Shown here: in pieces, positions 27,379-35,866 of the stretch
Numbering within the stretch: the stretch's first letter is position 1
Layout: each line of letters opens with the position of its first letter
Assembly (NCBI RefSeq): GCF_019665765.1
Contig: NZ_CP081150.1
Location: 1,736,001 to 1,800,000 of the forward strand
Reading direction: 5' to 3'
DNA length: 64,000 nt
DNA from: Deefgea tanakiae
GTDB taxonomy: Bacteria > Pseudomonadota > Gammaproteobacteria > Burkholderiales > Chitinibacteraceae
Notes under the pieces: model-generated
Seen by the model: the letters and a program-made list of their open reading frames with translations, nothing else
What the model was told of the DNA's origin: nothing
Database searches by the model: none
Program-made: the position numbers and the translations under genes

Positions 27379-29309
27379 AAATCAAAAAGACGGGCCGCCC
27401 ACTTCATCCTCGTGAATTGCAGCACATGGGCTTATTGATGGGCTTGGTTTGCTTCCCGCACTTGCTGATGCAACCGGGCTGGCTTGCCGCCGCGCTGTCT
27501 TTATGCGTGATTATTTTTTGCAGTTTAACGCCACTGATGCGCAGCAAAATCCCGCACTGGTCTAGTATTGTTTTGGCGGTCATCAGCTTAGGCGTGGTAT
27601 TTCAAGCCCACGAAACGCTAATTGGTCGTGACGGCGGCGTCGCCGTATTGGTGGCGCTGAGTATTATCAAACTCTATGAAACACGAACTTTACGCGATGC
27701 GCACTCGATGTTTCTACTGACCCTATTCACCACCGGCGTCGGCTTCCTGCAAGGGCAAGCACCGTGGCAAGCAGCAATTGCCTTATTCACGATATTTACG
27801 ATATTTGCAATGGCACTCAAACTGGAAAATCCACAGTTATCAATGGGTATATCCAGCAAGAAATCACTTAGATTGCTCGCCGAGGCAATACCTGTTGCAC
27901 TCATTTTATTTGTCTTATTCCCACGACTACCCGCCCCCCTTTGGGCCACACCCAGCGAGAAAGTGGGTTTAAGCGGGCTTTCTGGAGAACAAATGAGTCC
28001 TGGCAGCCTAAGCCAACTGATTCAAGATGATAGCATTGCATTTCGCGCAGAATTCAAAAGCAGCGCGCCTAGCCAAGATCAGCTGTACTGGCGCGGCCCA
28101 GTATTCGATCAATTTGATGGTGCTCGCTGGCTTCCCGCCAAAAATACATTTGGTACGCCCCCTACTATCGTTCCGCTAAGTGCCATCGTCGATTATCAAA
28201 TCACCCTTGAGCCTCACCAGCAAAACTGGCTGCTTGCGCTTGATTTACCCATAAATGCACCAAGCGATTCAGTGCTAAGCCGCCAACTGCAATTATTGCG
28301 AGCAACCCCCATCACGCAACGACTTCGTTACCAAGCCAGCTCAACACTCAACTGGCAAACACTAGGCGAAGACGGCGTAGCGCAAGCCTTGCAATTACCA
28401 GAAGACATCAACCCCAAATCTCGTGCTTTAGCCGCGAGCTGGCAAAACTTAGCCCCCGCAGAACGCGTTCAAGCCGGTTTAACTTGGCTCAAATCCAATG
28501 GCTTTAGCTATACATTGAACCCGCAACTGCTGCGACAACGCAATCGGGTTGATGAATTTTTATTTGAGAGCAAGCAAGGCTATTGCGAACATTTCTCTAG
28601 TTCTTTCGCCTTTCTCATGCGCGCCGCTAACGTGCCTGCGCGGGTCGTGACGGGGTATCAGGGCGGATTACTCAACCCCAGCAGTAATTACTACATTGTG
28701 CGGCAAGCCGACGCCCACGCTTGGATTGAAGTCTGGCTCGCCGGCCAAGGCTGGCAACGGGTGGATCCGACTTTTGTCATCTCGCCATCACGGATTGAAA
28801 ACGGCATAGGAACGAGTTTTCAAGGCGCGGGTTTGCCCATGATGCTACGTAGCGATAATTTTTGGCTTAAATCAGTACGTTTAAAACTCGATGTCTTCGT
28901 CAACACCTGGAACCAATGGGTCATTGGCTATGACGATAAGCGCCAACTCGATTTACTCAAACGTCTGGGCATTGACGATTTTTTATCGCTCAGCTTTTTA
29001 CTTTGGCTAGCGGGCGGCATTTTAATCAGCCTAGGCGGCTTTGCCTTGTGGCTCTTACTCAGCAATCGCCCCCCAGCACTAGACATGGCCAGCCGACTCT
29101 ATCTGCGTTTTTGTAAGAAAATGGCCAAACATCAGCTACTAAAAGCGCCACACGAAACCGTTTTGCAATTTGCGCAGCGCTGCCAATCGCAACGCCCAGC
29201 ACAATCAGCAGCCATTACCGAGATTACTCAGCTCTATATCCAAGCGCGTTACGCACAAGACCCACAAGCATTACAGCAATTAAAGCAAGCCATTGCTCGC
29301 TTTACCTAA
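27375..29309 (+). CDS. TgpA-type membrane transglutaminase-like protein
   Basis: A 644-residue inner-membrane protein. Six or so hydrophobic segments fill residues 18-190, then a large periplasmic part carries the transglutaminase core: catalytic Cys404 in QGYCEHFSSSFAFLMRAANV, His448 in ADAHAWIEVWL and Asp464 in RVDPT. A last membrane helix lies near 538-560, followed by a cytoplasmic DUF4129-like tail. The layout matches TgpA of Pseudomonas, where it is essential for growth. The start is ATG 27375, overlapping the DUF58 stop (ATGA) behind GAGGGAGAG. Confidence 0.92.
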   Translation: MKIKKTGRPLHPRELQHMGLLMGLVCFPHLLMQPGWLAAALSLCVIIFCSLTPLMRSKIPHWSSIVLAVISLGVVFQAHETLIGRDGGVAVLVALSIIKLYETRTLRDAHSMFLLTLFTTGVGFLQGQAPWQAAIALFTIFTIFAMALKLENPQLSMGISSKKSLRLLAEAIPVALILFVLFPRLPAPLWATPSEKVGLSGLSGEQMSPGSLSQLIQDDSIAFRAEFKSSAPSQDQLYWRGPVFDQFDGARWLPAKNTFGTPPTIVPLSAIVDYQITLEPHQQNWLLALDLPINAPSDSVLSRQLQLLRATPITQRLRYQASSTLNWQTLGEDGVAQALQLPEDINPKSRALAASWQNLAPAERVQAGLTWLKSNGFSYTLNPQLLRQRNRVDEFLFESKQGYCEHFSSSFAFLMRAANVPARVVTGYQGGLLNPSSNYYIVRQADAHAWIEVWLAGQGWQRVDPTFVISPSRIENGIGTSFQGAGLPMMLRSDNFWLKSVRLKLDVFVNTWNQWVIGYDDKRQLDLLKRLGIDDFLSLSFLLWLAGGILISLGGFALWLLLSNRPPALDMASRLYLRFCKKMAKHQLLKAPHETVLQFAQRCQSQRPAQSAAITEITQLYIQARYAQDPQALQQLKQAIARFT

Positions 29310-29386
29310 TCATCGCTCGTTTTCTTACTCAATCGCGCGCAATTTAATTTATGATTGAGCTCTACACAGCTCAAACAATGAAAACC

Positions 29387-30493
29387 ATGGCACGCTTTTT
29401 TACTGAACCCGCTTTCGCGCATCAAAATCCGGCCAAAATTGGCGTTTTATTGGTCAATCTTGGCACACCAGAAGCCCCTACCGCCGCCGCAGTGCGCCCT
29501 TATTTACGCCAGTTTTTATCTGACCCACGGGTTGTGGAAATTCCAAAACCAATCTGGTGGTTAATCCTGAATGGGATTATTTTGACGGTTCGCCCCAAAA
29601 AAAGCGCTGAAAAGTACGCTAGCATTTGGACGAAAGAAGGTTCTCCGCTCAAAGTATGGACAGAAAAACAAGCCAAATTGGTCAAAGGACTGCTTGGCGA
29701 ATCGCTACCAGGCCAGCTCGTTGTCGATTACGCCATGCGCTATGGTAATCCGTCCATTGAATCGCAAATTGCCAAACTAAAAGCAGCCAATTGCCAAAAA
29801 ATCATCATCGTGCCGCTCTACCCACAATATGCTGCCAGCACCACCGCCAGCGTGAACGATGAAGTCTATCGCGTACTACAAAAAACTCGTTTTCAACCCG
29901 CTATTCGCACTGTTGCACCGTACTTTGATCATCCTGCATATATTGCTGCGCTCGCACAGCAAGTCCGTAGTCATTGGCAAGTCAATGGCCGTGGTGATCA
30001 TTTACTGATGAGCTTTCACGGCGTACCACGCTACACCCTGAGCAAAGGCGACCCCTACCATTGCCACGCATTGAAAACAGGCCGCCTATTAGCAGAAGCA
30101 CTAGAGTTAACTCCAGAACAATACACAGTGGCGTTTCAGTCTCGTTTCGGCAAAGCAGAATGGCTCAAACCCTACACCAGCAAAGTCATTGACGATTTAG
30201 GCAAGAAACACATCGGCCAACTAGATGTATTCTGCCCTGGGTTTGTAGCTGACTGCCTTGAAACCTTGGAAGAAATCGCTATCGAAGGGAAGCATGATTT
30301 TGTCAGCGCTGGCGGAAAAAAATACAATTTCATCCCTTGCCTCAATGATCAGCCACTCTGGATTTCGACGCTAGAAACATTAATAAAAACCGAGCTGACA
30401 GGCTGGCTGACAAACGGCAAAGCTGACAGCAGAAATGAAAATCAATTAAATCAAACACTTAGCCTAGCAAAGACTTTAAACACCCCAAATTAG
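29387..30493 (+). CDS. hemH: Ferrochelatase
   Basis: Inserts ferrous iron into protoporphyrin IX, the last step of heme synthesis. The product is about 368 residues. Signatures: [14 protein letters not shown] near 21, [16 protein letters not shown] near 43-58, EGSPLKVWT near 87, [11 protein letters not shown] near 148, the catalytic His in LLMSFHGVP near 212, and [15 protein letters not shown] near 284-298 with the second-site Glu. The start is ambiguous: ATGs at 29351, 29378 and 29387 are in frame and none has a strong ribosome site. 29387 was chosen because [12 protein letters not shown] resembles related family N-termini. Confidence 0.93.
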   Translation: MARFFTEPAFAHQNPAKIGVLLVNLGTPEAPTAAAVRPYLRQFLSDPRVVEIPKPIWWLILNGIILTVRPKKSAEKYASIWTKEGSPLKVWTEKQAKLVKGLLGESLPGQLVVDYAMRYGNPSIESQIAKLKAANCQKIIIVPLYPQYAASTTASVNDEVYRVLQKTRFQPAIRTVAPYFDHPAYIAALAQQVRSHWQVNGRGDHLLMSFHGVPRYTLSKGDPYHCHALKTGRLLAEALELTPEQYTVAFQSRFGKAEWLKPYTSKVIDDLGKKHIGQLDVFCPGFVADCLETLEEIAIEGKHDFVSAGGKKYNFIPCLNDQPLWISTLETLIKTELTGWLTNGKADSRNENQLNQTLSLAKTLNTPN

Positions 30494-30562
30494 GCTTGGG
30501 AAATTACAAAATTAACGCTACACTCTGCGGTAAGCTTAATCTTACAAAAGAGGAACTCCCCA

Positions 30563-31261
30563 ATGACCACTAAACTGTTCTTAGCTGAAGATGATCTGAT
30601 TCTAGCCGACGCACTTAAAACCAGTCTTTCACAAGCTGACTTCCAGTGCGACTGCGTGAACGACGGCGCATTGGCTTTGCAAATTTTGCTACACAACGAC
30701 TACGATGCAGTCGTGCTTGATATCGGCCTACCTAACATGGACGGCCTGACGGTACTGCGTAATGTGCGTCAACACAAACCATCATTGCCAATTTTGATTC
30801 TAACCGCCTTGGATGGCTTAGAAGAACGCGTTGCGGGTTTAGATGCAGGTGCCGATGATTACTTGGCCAAACCATTTGAGTTTTCAGAACTCGAAGCACG
30901 TTTGCGCGCATTGCTACGCCGCAGCCAAATTTTGCCGCAATCTGTGCAGCAACTAGGCAACTTGCGCTTAGACCGCGCCGGTCAACGTGCTTGGTGTAAC
31001 GACACGCCACTCGATTTGTCAGCGCGTGAACTCACGGTGCTAGAAATCTTGATGTCCAATATCGATCGCGTCGTAACTAAAGAGCAAATCGTCAGCGAAT
31101 TGGGTAACGAAAATGCAGAAGTGGGCCTCAATGCCATCGAGGTTTACGTACACCGCCTACGCAAAAAACTAGACCCTGCTGGTGTTGTGATTCGCACCAT
31201 CCGTGGCCTTGGCTATTTACTTGAAAAGCAACAAATTATTCCTGCTGATGCTAACAACTAA
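30563..31261 (+). CDS. OmpR-family response regulator (TctD/QseB-like)
   Basis: A 232-residue transcription factor. The receiver domain has the acidic pocket E9-D10-D11, the phosphorylated Asp53 (VVLDIGLPNMDG), Thr81 and Lys103. The winged helix at about 135-222 is the OmpR type (LDLSARELTVLEIL, VEVYVHRLRKKL-like VYVHRLRKKLDPAG, RTIRGLGYLL). GAGGAAC lies upstream of the ATG. Its last 14 bases overlap the sensor-kinase gene, so the two form one operon. Confidence 0.95.
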   Translation: MTTKLFLAEDDLILADALKTSLSQADFQCDCVNDGALALQILLHNDYDAVVLDIGLPNMDGLTVLRNVRQHKPSLPILILTALDGLEERVAGLDAGADDYLAKPFEFSELEARLRALLRRSQILPQSVQQLGNLRLDRAGQRAWCNDTPLDLSARELTVLEILMSNIDRVVTKEQIVSELGNENAEVGLNAIEVYVHRLRKKLDPAGVVIRTIRGLGYLLEKQQIIPADANN

Positions 31262-32627
31262 AACTTCGCTCCGGCAGCAATTGCTGCTGTGGCTACTCCT
31301 GCCCCAACTGGTCTACTGTCTAGCTGGGGCAGTACTTTTTTTCTCGGTTACTTTGTTCTACGCCAATCGCGTGATCGATTCGCGCCTAGCCGAAACTGCT
31401 GAGGCCTTATCAGAACTCAGTCAAACCCAAGGCACTGACCTTGATGCTTTGGCACCCATTGTTGTGCAAGAGACCGCGTTTCGTTTTTACTCAATTAGTA
31501 ATAAAAATGGCGACGTATTACACGGCAATCTATCATTAAAAGCACCTACAGACGAATACGTACAAGAAATCTACTCAAGCAGTGCACCCTCGTTCTTTGA
31601 CACAACCATCAACAACGAAGCATTCCGTGTTGCAGCAATCAACACGCAATTTGCAAACAAAGAACCGGTTCTAATTCAAGTTGCATTTAATTTAAACCTG
31701 CGCAACCTCTATGCTAGACAGATTTTAATCTCGACTGCATTACCACTCGCCCTATTAATCATCGTGACGTGCTTTCTCGTTTGGTGGGGAATCGGCCGTG
31801 GTTTGCGTCCACTGGCGCAATTGCAATCCTTGATGGAGCACCGCAAAGCACAAGACCTTTCACCGCTTTCATTACAAGATGCACCGCAAGAGCTGCAAGG
31901 TCTTTCATCGGCACTCAATCACCTACTCTCCGGCACAGAAGAAAGCATCAATCGCCAACGTCGCTTTATCGCCGACGCAGCGCACCAATTACGCACTCCG
32001 TTGGCTGGCCTAAAATCACAAACCGAACTGGCCATGCGGGAAAGTTCGCCCGAAGGACTGCGTGAACGACTCAATATGGTTCACACCAGCGCGACCCGCA
32101 GCATTCATTTAGTAAACCAGCTATTAACACTGGCTCGCTCTGAGCCGGGCAGCCAAACTGGCATCCCCAAAGTACAGATGGATTTGGCAAAAATCATTCG
32201 TGATTTAACAGCAGAGCTCGTTCCGCGCGCACTGGCAGCACGCATCGATTTAGGTTGCGACTGCTTTGTACCGACTGCAAATATGCACGGCAATTCGGCC
32301 TTACTGCGAGAAATGTTCATCAACTTGGTCGAAAATGCGATTAAATACATCCCGCGCGACGGCAGCATTACGGTGCGCCTCACTGAAGACGCCCACAATT
32401 ACATCGTTGATGTTGAAGATAACGGACTTGGCATTCCCGATGCAGACAAAGCTCGCGTCTTTGAGCGCTTTTATCGCAGAGAACAAACGGGCAACGGCTG
32501 TGGGCTTGGCATGTCAATCGTCAAAGAAATCGTTGAGCGGCATGCTGGCACGGTTGAACTTCTCGACGCTCAGCCACACGGCCTGATTGTGCATGTCGTA
32601 CTACCAAAAACTGATTTACCTGCTTAA
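31248..32627 (+). CDS. Sensor histidine kinase (TctE-like)
   Basis: A 459-residue inner-membrane kinase paired with the upstream regulator. Transmembrane helices at about 12-38 and 158-180 frame a periplasmic domain of the kind found in TctE/QseC-type kinases. The phospho-acceptor is His246 in DAAHQLRTPLAGLKSQ. The ATPase boxes are N (NLVENAIKYIPRDG near 350), G1 (VEDNGLGIPDAD near 385), F (VFERFYR near 402) and G2 (GCGLGMSIVKEI near 413). Tricarboxylate or similar small carboxylates are a possible signal from the family resemblance, but no tct transport genes are here. Confidence 0.93.
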   Translation: MLTTKTSLRQQLLLWLLLPQLVYCLAGAVLFFSVTLFYANRVIDSRLAETAEALSELSQTQGTDLDALAPIVVQETAFRFYSISNKNGDVLHGNLSLKAPTDEYVQEIYSSSAPSFFDTTINNEAFRVAAINTQFANKEPVLIQVAFNLNLRNLYARQILISTALPLALLIIVTCFLVWWGIGRGLRPLAQLQSLMEHRKAQDLSPLSLQDAPQELQGLSSALNHLLSGTEESINRQRRFIADAAHQLRTPLAGLKSQTELAMRESSPEGLRERLNMVHTSATRSIHLVNQLLTLARSEPGSQTGIPKVQMDLAKIIRDLTAELVPRALAARIDLGCDCFVPTANMHGNSALLREMFINLVENAIKYIPRDGSITVRLTEDAHNYIVDVEDNGLGIPDADKARVFERFYRREQTGNGCGLGMSIVKEIVERHAGTVELLDAQPHGLIVHVVLPKTDLPA

Positions 32628-32816
32628 TAATAGCTACTGCTAGAGCCTCTACCATGAGCTAAATTACAAAGGGCAGGCAGTCCCCCTGACCCTGATTACA
32701 GCCAACACAGGCACTCGCAAACGATTTATACCGTTATAGCCCGTACTGAACGGCGGCATATCATTTTGTTGATGTTGGCTGGGCAGTAAAATAAGTAATC
32801 AAAGGTATATAAGTAC

Positions 32817-32837
32817 AGCCATTATTTAACAATGGCT
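32817..32837. terminator. Possible weak terminator after yejE
   Basis: AGCCATT (32817-32823) pairs with AATGGCT (32831-32837) around seven bases, just past the yejE stop. There is no strong T-run on either strand, so its role is uncertain. Confidence 0.3.
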
Positions 32838-32852
32838 TGAATTAAATACCCA

Positions 32853-33911
32853 TCACTTCGCTCGCGTATCTAAAGCCGCGCGTAATCCTTCGCCAATCAT
32901 AACCAGCATCAGCATCAATCCAAGCAAAACCGCAAAGGTCGATAGCGAAATCCACCACGCATCCAAATTGGCTTTACCTTGCGCCAGCAATTCACCGAGC
33001 GACGCGGTTTGCTGTCCCACGCCCAGCCCCAGAAAATCCAAACTCGTCAGCGCCAAAATCGCCGCGCCCATACGGAACGGCAAAAACGCCAATACCGGCG
33101 TCAGACTATTGGGGAGCACATGACGGCGAATGATTTGCCAATCACTCAGTCCCATACTGCGCGCCGCCAACACGTATTCTTGATTGCGATTGCGCAAAAA
33201 CTCAGCGCGCGTGTAATCGGCCAAACCCATCCACCCGAACAGCGTCATCAAAATCAACAGCAATGCCAAACTTGGCTCAAAAATCGCGGTAAAAATAATC
33301 AGTAAGTACAACTCTGGCAACGACGCCCAAATCTCTGAAATCCGCTGACCAAACAAATCCACCCGCCCGCCAAAATAGCCCTGCACACCACCAATCAATA
33401 CGCCAAGTAGCGAGCCCGTCAGCGTGAGCGCCAATGCAAACAGCGCCGAAGTACGAAAACCATAAATTAGCCGTGCCAATAAATCACGACCTTTATCATC
33501 GGTACCAAGCCAATTAGCGCGTGACGGCGGAGCTGGATTGGGTTCTGTGGCAAAGTAATTGAGTGTTTTGGCACCATAACGATTCAGCGGAAAAATCGCC
33601 CAATTGCCGTCTTTCCCCAGTTGTTGCTCGATAAACGGGTCGAGATAATCCGTTGGCGTTGGGAAATCCCCGCCAAACGTCGTTTCTGGGTAATCCTTGA
33701 GCAGCGGAAAATACAGCGCGCCGTGGTAGCTCACCACATAGGGCTTATCGTTGGAAATCAGCTCCGCGCCCAAGCTCAGCACAAAGCAAAACAAAAATAG
33801 ATACAAGCTAATCAATGCGCGGCGCTGCGCTTTAAAGCGCGCCCAAGCACGCGGCCAATAGCCTTGCGCTTGTTTTATTCCTTGTCCTGCCGCTTGTCCT
33901 GCCGAACTCAT
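32853..33911 (-). CDS. yejE: Peptide ABC transporter permease YejE
   Basis: A 352-residue inner-membrane permease of the OppC/YejE type, expected to form a heterodimer with YejB and import oligopeptides (microcin C in E. coli). An N-terminal helix near 35-53 is followed by the long YejE-specific periplasmic insert (VVSYHGALYFPLLKDYPETTFGGDFPTPTDY) and the motif WLGTDDKGRDLLARLIYGFR near 134-153. The cytoplasmic EAA loop is EYVLAARSMGLSDWQIIRRHVLPN near 241-264. It overlaps yejB by four bases. The usual ATPase gene yejF does not follow; the next gene is the convergent kinase. Confidence 0.93.
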   Translation of the reverse strand: MSSAGQAAGQGIKQAQGYWPRAWARFKAQRRALISLYLFLFCFVLSLGAELISNDKPYVVSYHGALYFPLLKDYPETTFGGDFPTPTDYLDPFIEQQLGKDGNWAIFPLNRYGAKTLNYFATEPNPAPPSRANWLGTDDKGRDLLARLIYGFRTSALFALALTLTGSLLGVLIGGVQGYFGGRVDLFGQRISEIWASLPELYLLIIFTAIFEPSLALLLILMTLFGWMGLADYTRAEFLRNRNQEYVLAARSMGLSDWQIIRRHVLPNSLTPVLAFLPFRMGAAILALTSLDFLGLGVGQQTASLGELLAQGKANLDAWWISLSTFAVLLGLMLMLVMIGEGLRAALDTRAK

Positions 33912-34969
33912 TGTGCGCCCTCCCCAACCGCGCCAAACTGCACGCGCGGATCCAGTAGCACATAGCCAATATCCGACAACAAGCGCCCAATCAAACCCAG
34001 CAGCGTAAAGAAATACAGCGTGCCGAGCACCACCGGATAATCACGCCGCATCACCGACTCAAATGACAACAAGCCCAGCCCATCCAGCGAAAACAGCGTT
34101 TCAATCAACAAACTACCAGTAAAAAAAGCCGCAATAATGGCCTCGGGCAGCCCCACCACCAATGGCAGCGCCGCATTGCGAAAGATATGCTTCCAAAAAA
34201 TCCGCCGCTCGCTCAACCCCTTTGCCCTTGCGGTGGTCACATACTGCTTATTGATTTCTTCCAGAAAACTATTTTTGGTCAGCATCGTCAACGCCGCAAA
34301 GCCACCGGCCACCATCGCCGTCACCGGCAGCACCAAATGCCACAGATAATCCATCACCTTGCCCATCATGGAGAGCGACTCCCAATCATCCGAAGTCAAT
34401 CCACGCAACGGAAATAGCTGCCAAAACGAGCCGCCACCAAACAACACCAACAGCACCACACCGAGCACAAACGACGGAATCGCATAGCCAATCATTAAAA
34501 TCAGCGTCGTCACCGCATCAAAGCGCGTTCCCTGCCGCACCGCCTTCGCCACACCCAGTGGCACCGCGATCAAATACGTGAGCAACAAACTCGAAATCCC
34601 CAAGCTCATCGACACCGGCAGCTTTTCCCAAATCAAGTCTGTCACGCTAGCATGGCGAAACCAACTATCGCCTAGATTAAACGTCGCGTAGTTTTTCAGC
34701 ATCTGCCAGAAACGTTCATGCGCCGGTTTGTCAAAACCATATTGCGCCTTGATTTGGCTCAGTTGCTCCTCAGACAAGCCACGCGCCGCCTGATAAGTGC
34801 CACCCGATGTATTGCCCGCAGATTCACCAGAACCATGGCTTTTAAGCTGATACACCATCTGCTCCACCGGCCCACCGGGAACAAATTGAATGACGACGAA
34901 ACTCACCAACAGAACACCGAGCAGAGTTGGTATCATTAGCAGTAAACGTTTCAGGATGTATTGCAGCAT
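33908..34969 (-). CDS. yejB: Peptide ABC transporter permease YejB
   Basis: A 353-residue permease of the DppB/OppB type. It begins MLQYILKRLLLMIPTLLGVL with the first membrane helix and the family motif FVPGGPVEQM near 29. The DSWFRHASVTDLI segment near 116 and the EAA loop QYVTTARAKGLSERRIFWKHIFRN near 240-263 are typical. It pairs with YejE, with an ATGA overlap. Upstream it is separated from its usual neighbour yejA by a palindromic repeat and a GIY-YIG gene. Confidence 0.93.
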   Translation of the reverse strand: MLQYILKRLLLMIPTLLGVLLVSFVVIQFVPGGPVEQMVYQLKSHGSGESAGNTSGGTYQAARGLSEEQLSQIKAQYGFDKPAHERFWQMLKNYATFNLGDSWFRHASVTDLIWEKLPVSMSLGISSLLLTYLIAVPLGVAKAVRQGTRFDAVTTLILMIGYAIPSFVLGVVLLVLFGGGSFWQLFPLRGLTSDDWESLSMMGKVMDYLWHLVLPVTAMVAGGFAALTMLTKNSFLEEINKQYVTTARAKGLSERRIFWKHIFRNAALPLVVGLPEAIIAAFFTGSLLIETLFSLDGLGLLSFESVMRRDYPVVLGTLYFFTLLGLIGRLLSDIGYVLLDPRVQFGAVGEGAQ

Positions 34970-34991
34970 GGAAAAAGCCTTAAATTTAGAA

Positions 34992-35072
34992 GTAGGATGG
35001 ATGGAGCGAAGCGATACCCATCAAAGAGAGCAACGATGGGTATCGCCAAAAACACGGCTCCACCAATCCTAC
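34992..35072. repeat. Nested palindromic repeat between GIY-YIG gene and yejB
   Basis: An inner 12-bp perfect stem, GCGATACCCATC (35011-35022) with GATGGGTATCGC (35035-35046), lies inside outer arms GTAGGAT (34992-34998)/ATCCTAC (35066-35072) and GGAGC/GCTCC. The GAGCGAAGCG-type core with GTAGG...CCTAC ends is like dispersed REP-type elements of proteobacteria. It sits exactly at one edge of the insert that splits yejA from yejB. Confidence 0.72.
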
Positions 35073-35092
35073 AAACTGCCATAAGGCTCTGT

Positions 35093-35812
35093 TTAAAATA
35101 TTTTTTTCCATCGTTTAAAAGCCCTTACATCATCTACAGACAAATCAAACCATTCACCATTTTTTCTCTTACTTGCAAATCTATTGTGCCAATATTTCTC
35201 AATACCAGATGGATCATCTGTTTCAATCCAATGCAATGGCTCAACTTTTTCTGGCAATTCAATAGACAACTCACCTTCTCTACGAATAGGATTATTAGTT
35301 CGTCCTATTTTGTACTCCTTTCTATTTCCATGTTGAATAAGGTACACGTAACCCTTTTTTACTTCCACAGCAGACTCTATGGCGACTGTAATATCTCTAA
35401 CATTTGGCATAAAATTTAAAACATCAGAGTACTCACTATTTCCAGAACAAAAATTACGAACACCATTAATCAAGAAATCTTTATTTCCTACACGATTAAA
35501 AACAGAATGACTTGGAAAGTCTTTATCTTTCGCAGCCTTAATTCTTATATCGCCGGAGACAGGGAAATGCCCAAGCTCTCTGGTTAGCTTAGCTAAGGAT
35601 TCAAAAATAAATTCATTAGTATATGCTTCATTATAAGAATTAGCGCTAAACCCGGCTTCTAATAAAGCATCACTCCATCGCACCCAGTACTTCCCAAACC
35701 AATCACTCTTTCTGATCTCAGTAACCTTAGAAAACTTTTCTTGCCCAAGTGGGGCACCACTATTATCTAAAGCGGTTCTTTTTATTTCATTAATAATTAA
35801 TTCTTTATTCAT
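35093..35812 (-). CDS. GIY-YIG nuclease with homing-endonuclease-associated repeats
   Basis: A 239-residue predicted DNA endonuclease. The C-terminal GIY-YIG domain (T5orf172/MUG113-like) shows GYVYLIQH at 154-161, YKIGRTNNPIRRE at 167-179, the metal-binding Glu205 in SGIEKYWHNRFA and the ending NGEWFDLS at 218-225. The N-terminal half holds two units resembling the HNH/homing-associated repeat, about 7-57 (ending RWSDALLEAGF) and 69-121, probably DNA-binding. The coding region is visibly A+T-rich and lacks a clear ribosome site, unlike the neighbouring genes. It sits within the normally contiguous yejA-yejB pair, next to a palindromic repeat, so recent acquisition is likely. A stand-alone homing-type or defence nuclease are both possible. 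Confidence 0.82.
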   Translation of the reverse strand: MNKELIINEIKRTALDNSGAPLGQEKFSKVTEIRKSDWFGKYWVRWSDALLEAGFSANSYNEAYTNEFIFESLAKLTRELGHFPVSGDIRIKAAKDKDFPSHSVFNRVGNKDFLINGVRNFCSGNSEYSDVLNFMPNVRDITVAIESAVEVKKGYVYLIQHGNRKEYKIGRTNNPIRREGELSIELPEKVEPLHWIETDDPSGIEKYWHNRFASKRKNGEWFDLSVDDVRAFKRWKKIF

Positions 35813-35866
35813 AACACAGAGAAAACCTATTCAACTTTTATAAAAAAATAATAACAAATAATTTAA

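Noticed and set aside
29361-29376. Short palindrome near the ferrochelatase start (GAGCT/AGCTC)
   Set aside because: Five-base arms occur often by chance and there is no support for an operator or iron-regulated site.
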